The translations under genes were made by a program, and so were the position numbers. From Nannochloropsis salina CCMP1776 (lineage: Eukaryota > Sar > Eustigmatophyceae > Eustigmatales > Monodopsidaceae): DNA of 64,000 bases. Under the pieces are notes generated by a model. That model saw only the letters and a program-made list of their open reading frames with translations, made no database searches and was not told the origin of the DNA. The DNA lies in contig SDOX01000128.1 of the NCBI GenBank assembly GCA_004565275.1, positions 434,839 through 498,838 on the forward strand, read 5' to 3'. Positions 10,213 to 20,696 of this stretch are shown here, piece after piece (position 1 is the first letter of the stretch; every line of letters starts with the position of its first letter).

Positions 10213-11919
10213 CTATGCTAGTCGCGGTTGATGTGGTCCCTGCCGAGGAAAGAGCACTTGCTCCTGTTTTGTTGCCCTCAATCCGTTTTCCTCCGCCTGC
10301 CCAATGCCTCCTTGGAAGACTGTACTGAATCTTTGAAAGGTCAGGTCAAAAGTCTCCACATCCTCACAATCAAACAGCTCACTCGCGACCACCTCCCCTG
10401 GGTACACTTCCGCCAGCTCGGGCGCCGCCATCAGCTTCCACGCGGCCGCAAAGCCGTCTTTCAACCCCTTCCGCAAGGCTTCTCGGGAAGAATCGAGGGT
10501 GTCCACCTCGGTGGTGCCCATGGGTGGGGCCACGGGCAACAAGTGGACGGCCCGGCCCCCGCCTTTCCCGTCCGGCACATGCACGCCCGCCGCTTTGGCG
10601 TGGGAACCTTCGTTCAAAAGGAGCAAGTCCGCGGCGTACTGCCTCAAATGATCGAACTTGGTCATGTGCATGGCAGCCGGGCGGAATTTGTGGAGATCCG
10701 CCAAGAATCTGCGGGCAATGAATCGCTCGTAAATCCCCGTCACTTTGTGCCCCAAGACCTCACTGCCGTCAGGGCGCGTGCGCAAAGTGACGATGTGCGT
10801 GCACCCGTCCTCCACTGCACTTTTCAGGGGAATGGGCTCAAATACCAAGGCATCCGCGAAGGCCCGTTCTTTTCTCTCCCCCGTCTGCCGGCACGTCACG
10901 TTCAGAAACACAGGCGGCCCCGCCACCCCGGGAACGCACATGCTGCTCTTCAGGCATTGGATAAGACTCTCGAAGGAATCGAAGTCGCCCTTGTCACTCC
11001 TTAAAGCCAAGCTTTCCATCCCATCTAGGCTACTGGCTACCACATTGAGCGGTTGCACCGCGTTTTTTGCCCAAAAGGAAGCCCAATCCAAGCGCACCGT
11101 GTTACGGATCACGTCCTCCAGGAATTGCAAGTTCAGGACCGGTTTCGCCTCTACCCCTGGCAGCAAACCCATGGCCGGAATAAGCTGCGCCCGGTCGAGG
11201 AATCTCTTGCCTGCGGCAGGGAGGACGTCCGAATAAATAATGGTCCCGTTTAATTGCCCCGAGACGAAAAAAGCAGCGATCAGGGCCCCAGCGCTGGAGC
11301 CGTAGACGGCGTCAAAGCCGTCCGACAGACCCAGCAGATTGATAGCGGCGGCTGCCCCCGCCGAGACGGCCCCCCGCATCCCCCCCCCTTCGATCGCCAA
11401 TCCGATTTTGTATGGATCTGTCCGCTGGCCTGGCTGAGACTGAGTGCGGACTCGGGCGTGGAGGACTTCCAAGACGGGGTGCTCCCGAACCCGCTCCGCT
11501 GTTTTCCCCACCACACTCAAGCGGGAGAGAGCTCGCCGGCGTGCTTTCTTCTCCTTTTCCGAAAGGGATTCAAACGCTTGGTGGAAATCCGTGTAGGTCT
11601 CGATGACTTGACGGGTAGGAGGGGGGCCAGGCTGGGACAGAGGGGGAAGCGGGGAGGGAAGCGGGGGAAGGCGGAGGAGAGGCAAGTCAAATACCCGGCC
11701 CTCCGTGACGGTGACCGTGCTCTCCTCCGAAGTCTGCTGTCGATAAGACACTGCGCCGCCAAAGCGCCGGCGCCGACGGGACTGCTGGTTGTGGAGGAGG
11801 GTCTCGGGGGGGTGGCCAAGGGCCTCGTCGTCTTCTTCAAAAGGTGAAGACGCCGGAATACGTGCAACGTTTCTGTATTGAAAACGTGAAATGGCGCCAT
11901 GCATAAGGGAATAAATCAT
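10213..11919 (-). CDS. Patatin-like phospholipase / acyl hydrolase
   Basis: A single exon of 568 residues. Patatin-domain enzymes are lipid acyl hydrolases with a Ser-Asp dyad. Visible here are the oxyanion-hole motif EGGGMRG (residues about 177-183) and the nucleophile elbow GSSAG (207-211, Ser209). The second active-site segment is ADALVFEPIPL (Asp356), followed by the typical DGCTHIVTLRTRP. The dyad motif, usually D-G-G/A, reads D-A-L here; the aspartate itself is kept. The first 110 residues are basic and proline-rich and could be a targeting or regulatory region. Downstream the sequence shows the AARFLADL-type helix common in bacterial-style patatins. The class is clear; lipid substrate and compartment are not. 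Confidence 0.83.
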   Translation of the reverse strand: MIYSLMHGAISRFQYRNVARIPASSPFEEDDEALGHPPETLLHNQQSRRRRRFGGAVSYRQQTSEESTVTVTEGRVFDLPLLRLPPLPSPLPPLSQPGPPPTRQVIETYTDFHQAFESLSEKEKKARRRALSRLSVVGKTAERVREHPVLEVLHARVRTQSQPGQRTDPYKIGLAIEGGGMRGAVSAGAAAAINLLGLSDGFDAVYGSSAGALIAAFFVSGQLNGTIIYSDVLPAAGKRFLDRAQLIPAMGLLPGVEAKPVLNLQFLEDVIRNTVRLDWASFWAKNAVQPLNVVASSLDGMESLALRSDKGDFDSFESLIQCLKSSMCVPGVAGPPVFLNVTCRQTGERKERAFADALVFEPIPLKSAVEDGCTHIVTLRTRPDGSEVLGHKVTGIYERFIARRFLADLHKFRPAAMHMTKFDHLRQYAADLLLLNEGSHAKAAGVHVPDGKGGGRAVHLLPVAPPMGTTEVDTLDSSREALRKGLKDGFAAAWKLMAAPELAEVYPGEVVASELFDCEDVETFDLTFQRFSTVFQGGIGQAEENGLRATKQEQVLFPRQGPHQPRLA

Positions 11920-13093
11920 ACTTTCCGTGATGTATATTTACGAAGGGGACGGGAAGGGGACAGAAAAAGGAGGAAAACCTATGTGCTTCTACAAGACAGG
12001 GGAAAGAAGCGCGGGTCTTCCACTTCATACACATCGGAATCAACAACAATAACCCACGAGAAAGGTAACACGTATCTTCACTGAGTGCTGGTTGAAGTAG
12101 AGGAGGCATCAATAGGAGAAAGTTAAATACGTGATACCGTACCGGGAAAAATTAATGCCGCGGATGCGTCGTATGGTCGGCCGAATGCGGAATCGCTTGA
12201 GGAAAGTGAAGCGTTGCCGGGTAGGAGCGACGGAACTATACACAAGAGGGCGAATTGATGACAGCATAGTCGTTGCCAGGAAACAGACCATGACCGCGCG
12301 GGCAGGCAGGCCGGCCGCACGCCCCGACATGTCGTTCTTTGGGGACGCCTGTCTTATCCTGTCCCAAGTGTTCCACACACTCCCTGTCTGACCCAGACAC
12401 CAGAAGAAGCAGGTATAAAGCTATTCCTCTTGCAGACAATGTGGAGCCGTGCTTATAGCTGTAGTGACGCGAGTGGCTGGCAGCGCTGGATGATAGCCCG
12501 TGTTGTGGCAAGGAAATCAGATAGGGTGCGCCTGGGAAAGCGATAGATCTTTTGAGGGTCGCCTCGAAAACCGCAACGCAACGACAGCCTTGCCAACTCT
12601 CGACAAAATCCTGCGTTGATGCAGTGCTTGGACGAAAGGTACCACGAAAAATGTTCCCTGCGCATAGATCGCGATGCCAGGGAAAATGACTTGTCGTTAA
12701 GCTTAATTTTGCCCAAATTGTGGCTCCCAAAAGCCCGCACGCCACCAACTTACAACAATTTGCGGTCATACGCACATAACAACATGACCACAGACATCAT
12801 TAACCCGCGAGTGTGGCAACATGCCAAGAAAAATAACGCCCACAAGTGCCAAGACACCCGACGCGGTCCGAATGTCGGGACGTTCAAGAAAAGGCACGAA
12901 TGTCTTTTGATTCGAGCACCCGCGGTCTGACCTCAGCGCACAACAACACGATCGCTGGGAGTGGGCCACGGCGAGCAAAGATCGACGCTTATTCCCTCAC
13001 GTCGCCAGTACCAGCGAGTCCCGCTCAGTTCAACTGAGCAGGCTGCGCAATGCTAACTTTCCCGGGTGTTCTATCTATTTATTGGTAGATTCG
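11920..13093. other. Divergent intergenic region (patatin-like / VOC)
   Basis: This 1.2 kb has no frame resembling a known protein, no tRNA-like box and no evident repeat. It presumably contains the promoters of both flanking genes. An uncharacterised non-coding RNA cannot be excluded by eye. Confidence 0.35.
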
Positions 13094-13747
13094 ATGCTGC
13101 GGTGTTTTTTAGGATTGTCGCACCCGGTGACTGTCCGTTACGTGCGTCGACTCCGGCCACACGGTCATACACTCCAGTCTGAAAGCCCAGGAAATCCTAC
13201 GTCCATGCCATCCTGTCGCCCTCTTTCTTCATCTGCCCTTTTGCCGCGTCCGTTTCGTGTCTTGGGCTTGCAGCAAGTGGCCATCGGCGCGTTGGACAAG
13301 TCAGGGCCATGCAGATTATGGGGCGATGTCCTCGGCGTTCCCATGACCGGCACGTATAAAAGCGAGAAGGAAAACGTTGATGAAGACATCTTCCGTGTTG
13401 GCGCTCCGGACTGCCCGTGGGCTGTTGAAATCGATTTAATGCAGCCCATCGACCCCGCTAAGGCGCCTAAAGTGCACGTTCCAGCTCTCAACCACATTGG
13501 CCTCTGGGTTCACCCTTTGACAGCCGCGGTGGAATACCTTTCCAAGCAAGGTGTGCGTTTTACACCAGGTGGAATCCGACGTGGCGCCGCTGGGCACGAC
13601 GTCTGTTTCATTCATCCGAAAGGCAACGAGAAAAGCCCCTTGTCAGGGGAGGGGGTTTTGATAGAGCTTGTGCAGGCCCCCCCGGAGGTCGTGAGAGCGT
13701 ACGAAAGCGCCGTGGAGACTGCCGACTTGGCGCGATCCAAGGGTTAA
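13094..13747 (+). CDS. VOC (glyoxalase-fold) protein, probably organellar
   Basis: A single exon of about 217 residues. The vicinal-oxygen-chelate fold is shared by glyoxalase I, methylmalonyl-CoA epimerase and dioxygenases. Two beta-alpha-beta modules are visible. The first starts [12 protein letters not shown] with LWGDVLGVP; the second starts [22 protein letters not shown] and continues [15 protein letters not shown] and VCFIHPKG, then VLIELVQAP. Histidine and glutamate in the HIG and LIELVQ strands fit the usual metal ligands. The first 55 residues are rich in Arg, Ser, Leu and Pro with almost no acid, as in a mitochondrial or plastid targeting peptide. ATG 13094 is the first in-frame ATG. 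The close run of [16 protein letters not shown] suggests a lactoylglutathione-lyase-like or epimerase-like subgroup; the reaction is not established. Confidence 0.72.
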   Translation: MLRCFLGLSHPVTVRYVRRLRPHGHTLQSESPGNPTSMPSCRPLSSSALLPRPFRVLGLQQVAIGALDKSGPCRLWGDVLGVPMTGTYKSEKENVDEDIFRVGAPDCPWAVEIDLMQPIDPAKAPKVHVPALNHIGLWVHPLTAAVEYLSKQGVRFTPGGIRRGAAGHDVCFIHPKGNEKSPLSGEGVLIELVQAPPEVVRAYESAVETADLARSKG

Positions 13748-14756
13748 TTGCAATGAAGCCGATTGAGCACAAGCAGCGAAAATTGTACGTTTTTTTAATT
13801 CTACGAGCGTGGCATCGAATCACGAGCTGAATTGTAGTTCAGGCTCATCAAGTCAAGAATCTGCCTTGCCCCTCCCAACAAAAGGTGACCAATGAAGTCA
13901 TCAAAGTAGAGACAAAGCAGGATCCACGCTAGAGATCGCAGAAATCGACGTGTGCGATTTATTTTGAATGTTCCCATTTCGATTCGGACCAGGCTATTCT
14001 TTTTGAACAATTTAAAAATCGAAAAATTGAATTTTGGACGTTGTACACTTTGAGAGCAGTCTCCTTTCCAGAGTAAGATGATGTCGTTAACCTCAAATTT
14101 GACAGTCAACACAATGCCCTGGTGGAAATGTAGGGTATCGCGTTTAAGTGACGTTTGGCTTTTCGATCATGCAGCACACTACGGTTTTCCCTGGTCCCAC
14201 CGCCTCCTCGCAGGTGTTCAAACACAGCCCCCGACAATGACTTGTGTTCTGCACGCAACTTGTCCCACGCTATGGTAGCTTTGCTATCTTGCCTTAGTAC
14301 CTTAGGCTGCGGACACTGATTCTTTCCCTGACTTTTCCGCCTGATGTACGACAGGCCTGGGTAGCCCGGCTGGCTTTGACCGTATTTTCTATTTACTGGC
14401 CTTATCCATCGTGATGCGTAAGAAATACATCTCTTTAAAATTTCTGGTTAATAACAATGTCGTGCATTCGAAAGACTATGATCAACAAATCAATTTCATC
14501 AGAACTTGGCTGGGAGAGAAGGGGACTGATCGCGAGCGCCATCCCCTCTCCCGCTGCTGTACAAACTATCGGATGGTCGGGTGTCGAGGCGCCACGGCGG
14601 CCCCTGGGGGACCCTTTCGGACCTCAACCTCCCCTTGTCAATCGGAATAGTAAACACATATTGGGCAAAAAACAAGGTCTCCACACATGCACATGTACGC
14701 ATGCGGCTGCTTGATCATGCCGTCTACCAAACTCGGGCCTCCCCTCGCCATCAGTC
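13748..14756. other. Intergenic, convergent 3' ends
   Basis: About 1 kb between the VOC gene (+) and the fibrillin-like gene (-). It is AT-richer than its surroundings. Short open frames exist but look random. No recognised feature. Confidence 0.35.
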
Positions 14757-15965
14757 CTAGGATTGCCCGCCCCATGTCTGGAGTGCGGAGCCCGCCATCT
14801 CCTGGAGCAGCATCCATTTGACATGGGCCGCGGCCAACAGGTGAGGACTGGCCTTCACAAAGGCAGGAAAGGCGAGGACCAGGAAAAGGGACACTTTCTC
14901 CTCCTCCAGGTACTCCCAGAACGAATCGTAGCCCCCGAGCATCCGCCTCTGCTGCCGCAATTGCTGCAGGCGTTCTTCTGCGTTCGCATACCGGGGTTGC
15001 CCCTCGCGGTTGGCTTTCTTCACATGTCCCCACCTGTCCTTACCATGAGGGCCTTCGGCTTCGGCCTCTGGTGCGGACTTGTCCTCGATTCCCGTCCCTG
15101 CTTCCGTTGAGCCGACCTCCCTCCACTGTACACTCTCTCCTCCCTCTGGCGACTCCCCCCCCTCAGCACTGAAGGGCGCCACCTTGTTGAAAATCAAGAG
15201 CGACGATTCAAGCGCCCCGCCTAGGTGGTAGCGAAGGGCCAAATGAAGCTTGTCTACCTGAATCACCTCGAAAAAGCTACCCGGACGCAAAAAGGCGTCC
15301 ATTAACGGCAGCTCCGACTCGGGCAAGAGCCGACCCCCCCCGACCTCGACCACCGCCTCCTCCTCCTCATTCGCGGGGTCCATGGCTTTTAAGAGTTGGA
15401 CGCGCGTCACGTCCACGTGCACCTTTTCCCCGCGATCCTTCCAGAACGTTCCTTGAAAGGACTTGGGCAGGGGTTCCTGCAAAGAGTCCAGCACAATGGT
15501 CGAGGCGCGGGTGTCGATGCGCAGACCCATCACCGCCACCTCCTCCTCTGCCTCTCCCTCCTTCTCCTGCGCCTGAATCAAATACCCCCACCTGTCCCGT
15601 CGGCTCTCCAAGAAGGGCGCATCCCCATTGAAAGCCAGACGCCACTCGCCCTCCAAATCGCCCACCTCCCACCCTCCATTTGCCCCGGCTTCGAAGGCCG
15701 CATCGTACTCTACCATGTGTAGGGCGGCCATTAACATCTCTTTGCTCACGCTCTGGTCCTGCGCTGCCTCGATAATCATCTTTTTGGCGAGGGGAAGAGG
15801 CATATCTGCGTGCCATGAACGTCCCTCCAGCGTGGTGGGCCGAGCCCCTTCTTTTGTCCAGGGCCGGTTGAGCCCGTCGTACAGCGTGCAGTGGAAAGGA
15901 CTGGTGTCCAGGAAGGGTTGTCTGTGGGGTCGGAAAACAAAGGAGGGGCCGTGAACCACATGCAT
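14757..15965 (-). CDS. Fibrillin / plastid-lipid-associated-like protein (tentative)
   Basis: The readable frame gives about 402 residues from the ATG at 15965; an upstream exon is possible. Fibrillins are lipocalin-like proteins on plastid plastoglobules and thylakoids. Supporting features are LEGEWRLAFNGDAPFLESRRD, resembling the first family strand, and then beta-rich segments LRIDTRASTIVLDSL and FFEVIQVDKLHLALRY with SSLLIFNKV near the end of the domain. These recall the FEV..D.LRI..G..FVF pattern. A low-complexity acidic stretch and a helical C-terminus rich in Arg and Gln follow. The N-terminus starts MHVVHGPSFVFRP; in-frame codons just upstream read LPLFSLFFL, a hydrophobic run that would make a signal peptide followed by a PSF plastid-like motif if translated. 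However, a CCCCACAG acceptor lies in the same stretch, so the true start is uncertain. Confidence 0.42.
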   Translation of the reverse strand: MHVVHGPSFVFRPHRQPFLDTSPFHCTLYDGLNRPWTKEGARPTTLEGRSWHADMPLPLAKKMIIEAAQDQSVSKEMLMAALHMVEYDAAFEAGANGGWEVGDLEGEWRLAFNGDAPFLESRRDRWGYLIQAQEKEGEAEEEVAVMGLRIDTRASTIVLDSLQEPLPKSFQGTFWKDRGEKVHVDVTRVQLLKAMDPANEEEEAVVEVGGGRLLPESELPLMDAFLRPGSFFEVIQVDKLHLALRYHLGGALESSLLIFNKVAPFSAEGGESPEGGESVQWREVGSTEAGTGIEDKSAPEAEAEGPHGKDRWGHVKKANREGQPRYANAEERLQQLRQQRRMLGGYDSFWEYLEEEKVSLFLVLAFPAFVKASPHLLAAAHVKWMLLQEMAGSALQTWGGQS

Positions 15966-17284
15966 GAGGAAAAAGAGGGAGAAAAGAGGCAAGAGACTGC
16001 GACCGTGAACGCAGGCAAGGGCACGAAAATCAAGTGCAGAAGGACGCTACTCAGAGGAAAAGCCAGGATTCGATATAGGAGGCAACCAAGTTTAGAGGAT
16101 ATGCGTACGAAATGGCCGCCGTACATGCACAATGGCTCCTTAATACCAACAGAGTAATAAGAGGACAAGCTGTTTCGCATGCTGTGCATAAAAATTACAT
16201 GCCCAGGGACCATCGGAAAGCAATTATACATGGCAACGAAGTGACATGGAAAGCACACATGCAGGCCCGTCAATTTACGTCGGAGAATAGCGGTGGCGGC
16301 GTTTGAGTAGAAAAAGAGAGAAGGGGTCAATGCGGGTGGGAGGAGGGCAAAGGGCAACGGCGGGAATAAAAGTAAGACCGCATCGTATTTCACAAAAATA
16401 CGTACTTGTTCTTATTTGTAGTGTCTGCCTCTGTCGTTTTCGTTGTCTTGATTGTGTCTACCGCAGAAGGAGGTACCTTGTATTGGTTGTTGAGAGTTTT
16501 GCGACGCTTGTGATGAACGCCACCCCCGACTGTCATGCGAAGCTGAAAAGAAGAAGCAAAATGATAGGAGGCGGCAGCCAACGAAAAGGCAACGCCAATG
16601 TAGGAGATGCGACTCGGCATATTGTTTGTGTTGCCTGGATTGAATTTTTGTGAATTTCAAGAGTGAATTGTGAAGGGACGTAAAAAAAAACGCGTGCGCA
16701 CGGGTGTCAACATATTTGAAGAACGCGAGGCAGCAGAAGGCGATCGGAACGACGCGGGAGCGAAAAACATTATCAACCCGATCGTGCCGAGCAACGAAAT
16801 TCATTGTGCGGTCAACTATCAGTATCTGTGTTCTAAATCCTTTTATATGTCTCTAGTAAGGTCCTATCTGACTGCACAATATTATTCATGGCCTTTAAGG
16901 CCCAAAACCAGACATAGCCCGCAAGAACCTTGAGAAGATCGGAACGGTCTCCCCGAGAGGAGGGAGAGGAGGTCGCTCGACAGCCACGGCCGAGCCCATG
17001 CTGAATAAAGTCTTTACAAAATGCGCCCCATGGCAACTACTTGCCTGTGGTACTCTTGCGTACGTGCTGATTTTAAACCTTTGCTTGCTGCGCACGCTTT
17101 GCAAGGCTCACTCACTCGTCCTTTGTTTTTTCATCTCCACCCTGAAAGTTTGTTCTTTGTGTGCCTCGAACCGTCTGAAAAATATTGCACGCATAGGCAA
17201 TTAACGAACGTATCCCTCAAAATTTTCCTTACTCACAGGCCTCCCGATTATAATTAAGCAATACACTAAAAAATATACGCCACT
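15966..17284. other. Divergent intergenic region (fibrillin-like / RUVBL2)
   Basis: About 1.3 kb. An upstream signal-peptide exon of the fibrillin-like gene could lie at the left end. Nothing else recognisable; AT-rich toward 17200-17280, next to the RUVBL2 start. Confidence 0.35.
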
Positions 17285-18938
<1,654 letters not shown>

Positions 18939-19622
18939 GGACCAAATAAAGGGAGTAAAGCCCGTTAGCTATAGTCACTACACAAATAAAGCGGTAATAA
19001 AGTTCAGTTGTGCCCCGGTTCAATGGTAACAATAATAGTTGTTGCACGAATTATTTCTTTATCCGAAGCGCAGGAACATGTAGCTCTAGCACCACTGCAT
19101 CGAAGACGACCTTATGTTTGCCCTCCGCAGACAGAAATAGAGGGGAGAAAGAGCGTCGCACACACTTTTAAACGTGCACGTCACGCGATTTTCAGAATTC
19201 AGCCCGGTGGTTTCAGATGACACGACCCAAAAAATTCGGGCATTCGTTCGTGAGACATCTCCCGTCGTCCATGGCGGCGTGTGCTTTTTCCATGCAATCT
19301 AAAATTGTACGCCGATGTCCACGAGATTCCGACAGCCTCTACCCGTACATGGTGCCCAAGAGATACAATACGCATCCATTGTGTCCGAACCCCCGTGCAT
19401 CCAGACGCTCCGATGACAAGCACGCTGTCGCCGGTTTGGCAACACTTGGTATCGCGAAAGGGAGTGCTGGACTTACATGTCGTTCATTGCCTTCAGAAAA
19501 CAGGACATTTGCACCACATACGCATGCACGGGTCATGCTTTCTTTTAAAAATATTCCAAATTTATTTAATCGTGCAGCAAAGCTTTCTATTTTTCATTCA
19601 CTGGCAGGTTGCGACAGCAATA
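18939..19622. other. Intergenic, tandem (+/+) RUVBL2 to UCH
   Basis: No gene is recognised. A CACTGGCAG acceptor-like site directly precedes the UCH reading frame (about 19612), so a 5' untranslated exon may lie here. Confidence 0.38.
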
Positions 19623-20423
19623 ATGGTGCCCGATAAGCCAGTTTCCCCTCCTCCTCCACCTCCCCCCTCCCGGGAAACCACTGCATCGGAAGCCGCAAAA
19701 CCAGGCAAGCGGGCAAAGAGGTGGTTTCCACTTGAAAGCAATCCATCAGTCATGCAGAAATACGTGCTAAGCCTTGGTCTCATCCCCACCTTCTACAAAT
19801 TCACCGATGTTCTCTGCACTGAGGAGTGGGCGCTTGAGATGGTTGTTCCTCCTGTCCTTGCCCTCATCTTCCTGTACCCCATCAAGCCTGCGAACGAGAT
19901 TTTCCGTCAAGAGGAAGATGTCCGTATCAAGGCGCATGGGCAAATTGTATCGCCACGCCTGTTTTTCACCAAGCAAACCGTCGGGAACGCTTGCGGGACG
20001 GTCGGGCTCCTGCACGCTCTCCTCAACAACAAGGAGAAACTCGAGTTTCGAGAGGGAAGCTTCCTGGAAAATTTTGCAGAGCGGACGCAAGACAAGACCT
20101 ATGATGAGCGGGCGGTGATTCTGGAGGAGGACGAAGGCTTGGACGCCGCCCATGGTTGCGCCGCGGCCGACGGCCAAAGCCAGCAAGTCCCGATGGAAGA
20201 AGCAATCAATACGCACTTCGTCACCTTCGTCGAGAAGGATGGCTACCTGTACGAGCTGGACGGGCGAAAAAATTTCCCCATCAACCACGGGAAATCCTCC
20301 CCAGAGACGCTCCTGCAGGACGCGATGGCGGTGGTGCGACGAGTGATAGCGATGGACCCGCAGGAGCTCAAGTTCACGATGGTGGCGTTGAGCAGCGCCG
20401 CGGGGGGGCAGGAGGAAGAGTGA
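19623..20423 (+). CDS. UCHL3: Ubiquitin C-terminal hydrolase, UCH-L3 type (peptidase C12)
   Basis: One coding exon of about 266 residues (human UCH-L3 has 230). These cysteine proteases cut small adducts from the ubiquitin C-terminus. The catalytic set is complete: oxyanion-hole Gln118 and nucleophile Cys124 in TKQTVGNACGTVGLLHA, His198 in THFVTFVEKDGYLYELDG, and Asp213 just after. The start of the domain reads WFPLESNPSVMQKYVLSLG, with YKFTDVLC typical of the family. The extra length is an N-terminal extension of about 33 residues with a run of seven prolines. The crossover loop before the histidine is rich in Asp, Ala and Gln, as in other UCH enzymes. ATG 19623 is the first in-frame ATG near the domain. 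Confidence 0.9.
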   Translation: MVPDKPVSPPPPPPPSRETTASEAAKPGKRAKRWFPLESNPSVMQKYVLSLGLIPTFYKFTDVLCTEEWALEMVVPPVLALIFLYPIKPANEIFRQEEDVRIKAHGQIVSPRLFFTKQTVGNACGTVGLLHALLNNKEKLEFREGSFLENFAERTQDKTYDERAVILEEDEGLDAAHGCAAADGQSQQVPMEEAINTHFVTFVEKDGYLYELDGRKNFPINHGKSSPETLLQDAMAVVRRVIAMDPQELKFTMVALSSAAGGQEEE

Positions 20424-20696
20424 GAGGGGTCAAGGGGGAAAAGGAGAGCAAGGGCGGTGAAGAAGTGCAATGAAAGAAATATGGCCGGGCATGTGTCTCT
20501 GCGTCGCTTTTTAAGCCTTGTCGTTACGTTTTTGGGGGAGGACCTTTCAATTCGTTCGGTCGTTCATCAAGATTGCACCTTCTTCAGAATCCTGCCCTCC
20601 AACTTTGCATTAGCCAGAGACAGCATTGACTCCTTCTTTCTTACCGAGCACAAGCCAGGGCCCCGTCCCCCCTGGCCACCCACCCCCTCCCTTCCC

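Noticed and set aside
12109-12775. Minus-strand frames in the patatin/VOC gap
   Set aside because: Short overlapping frames with no domain or splice signals pointing to a real gene.
13801-13840. tRNA-like T-loop on the minus strand (GATTCGATGCC)
   Set aside because: The stem does not pair over five bases, and no anticodon arm is visible upstream.
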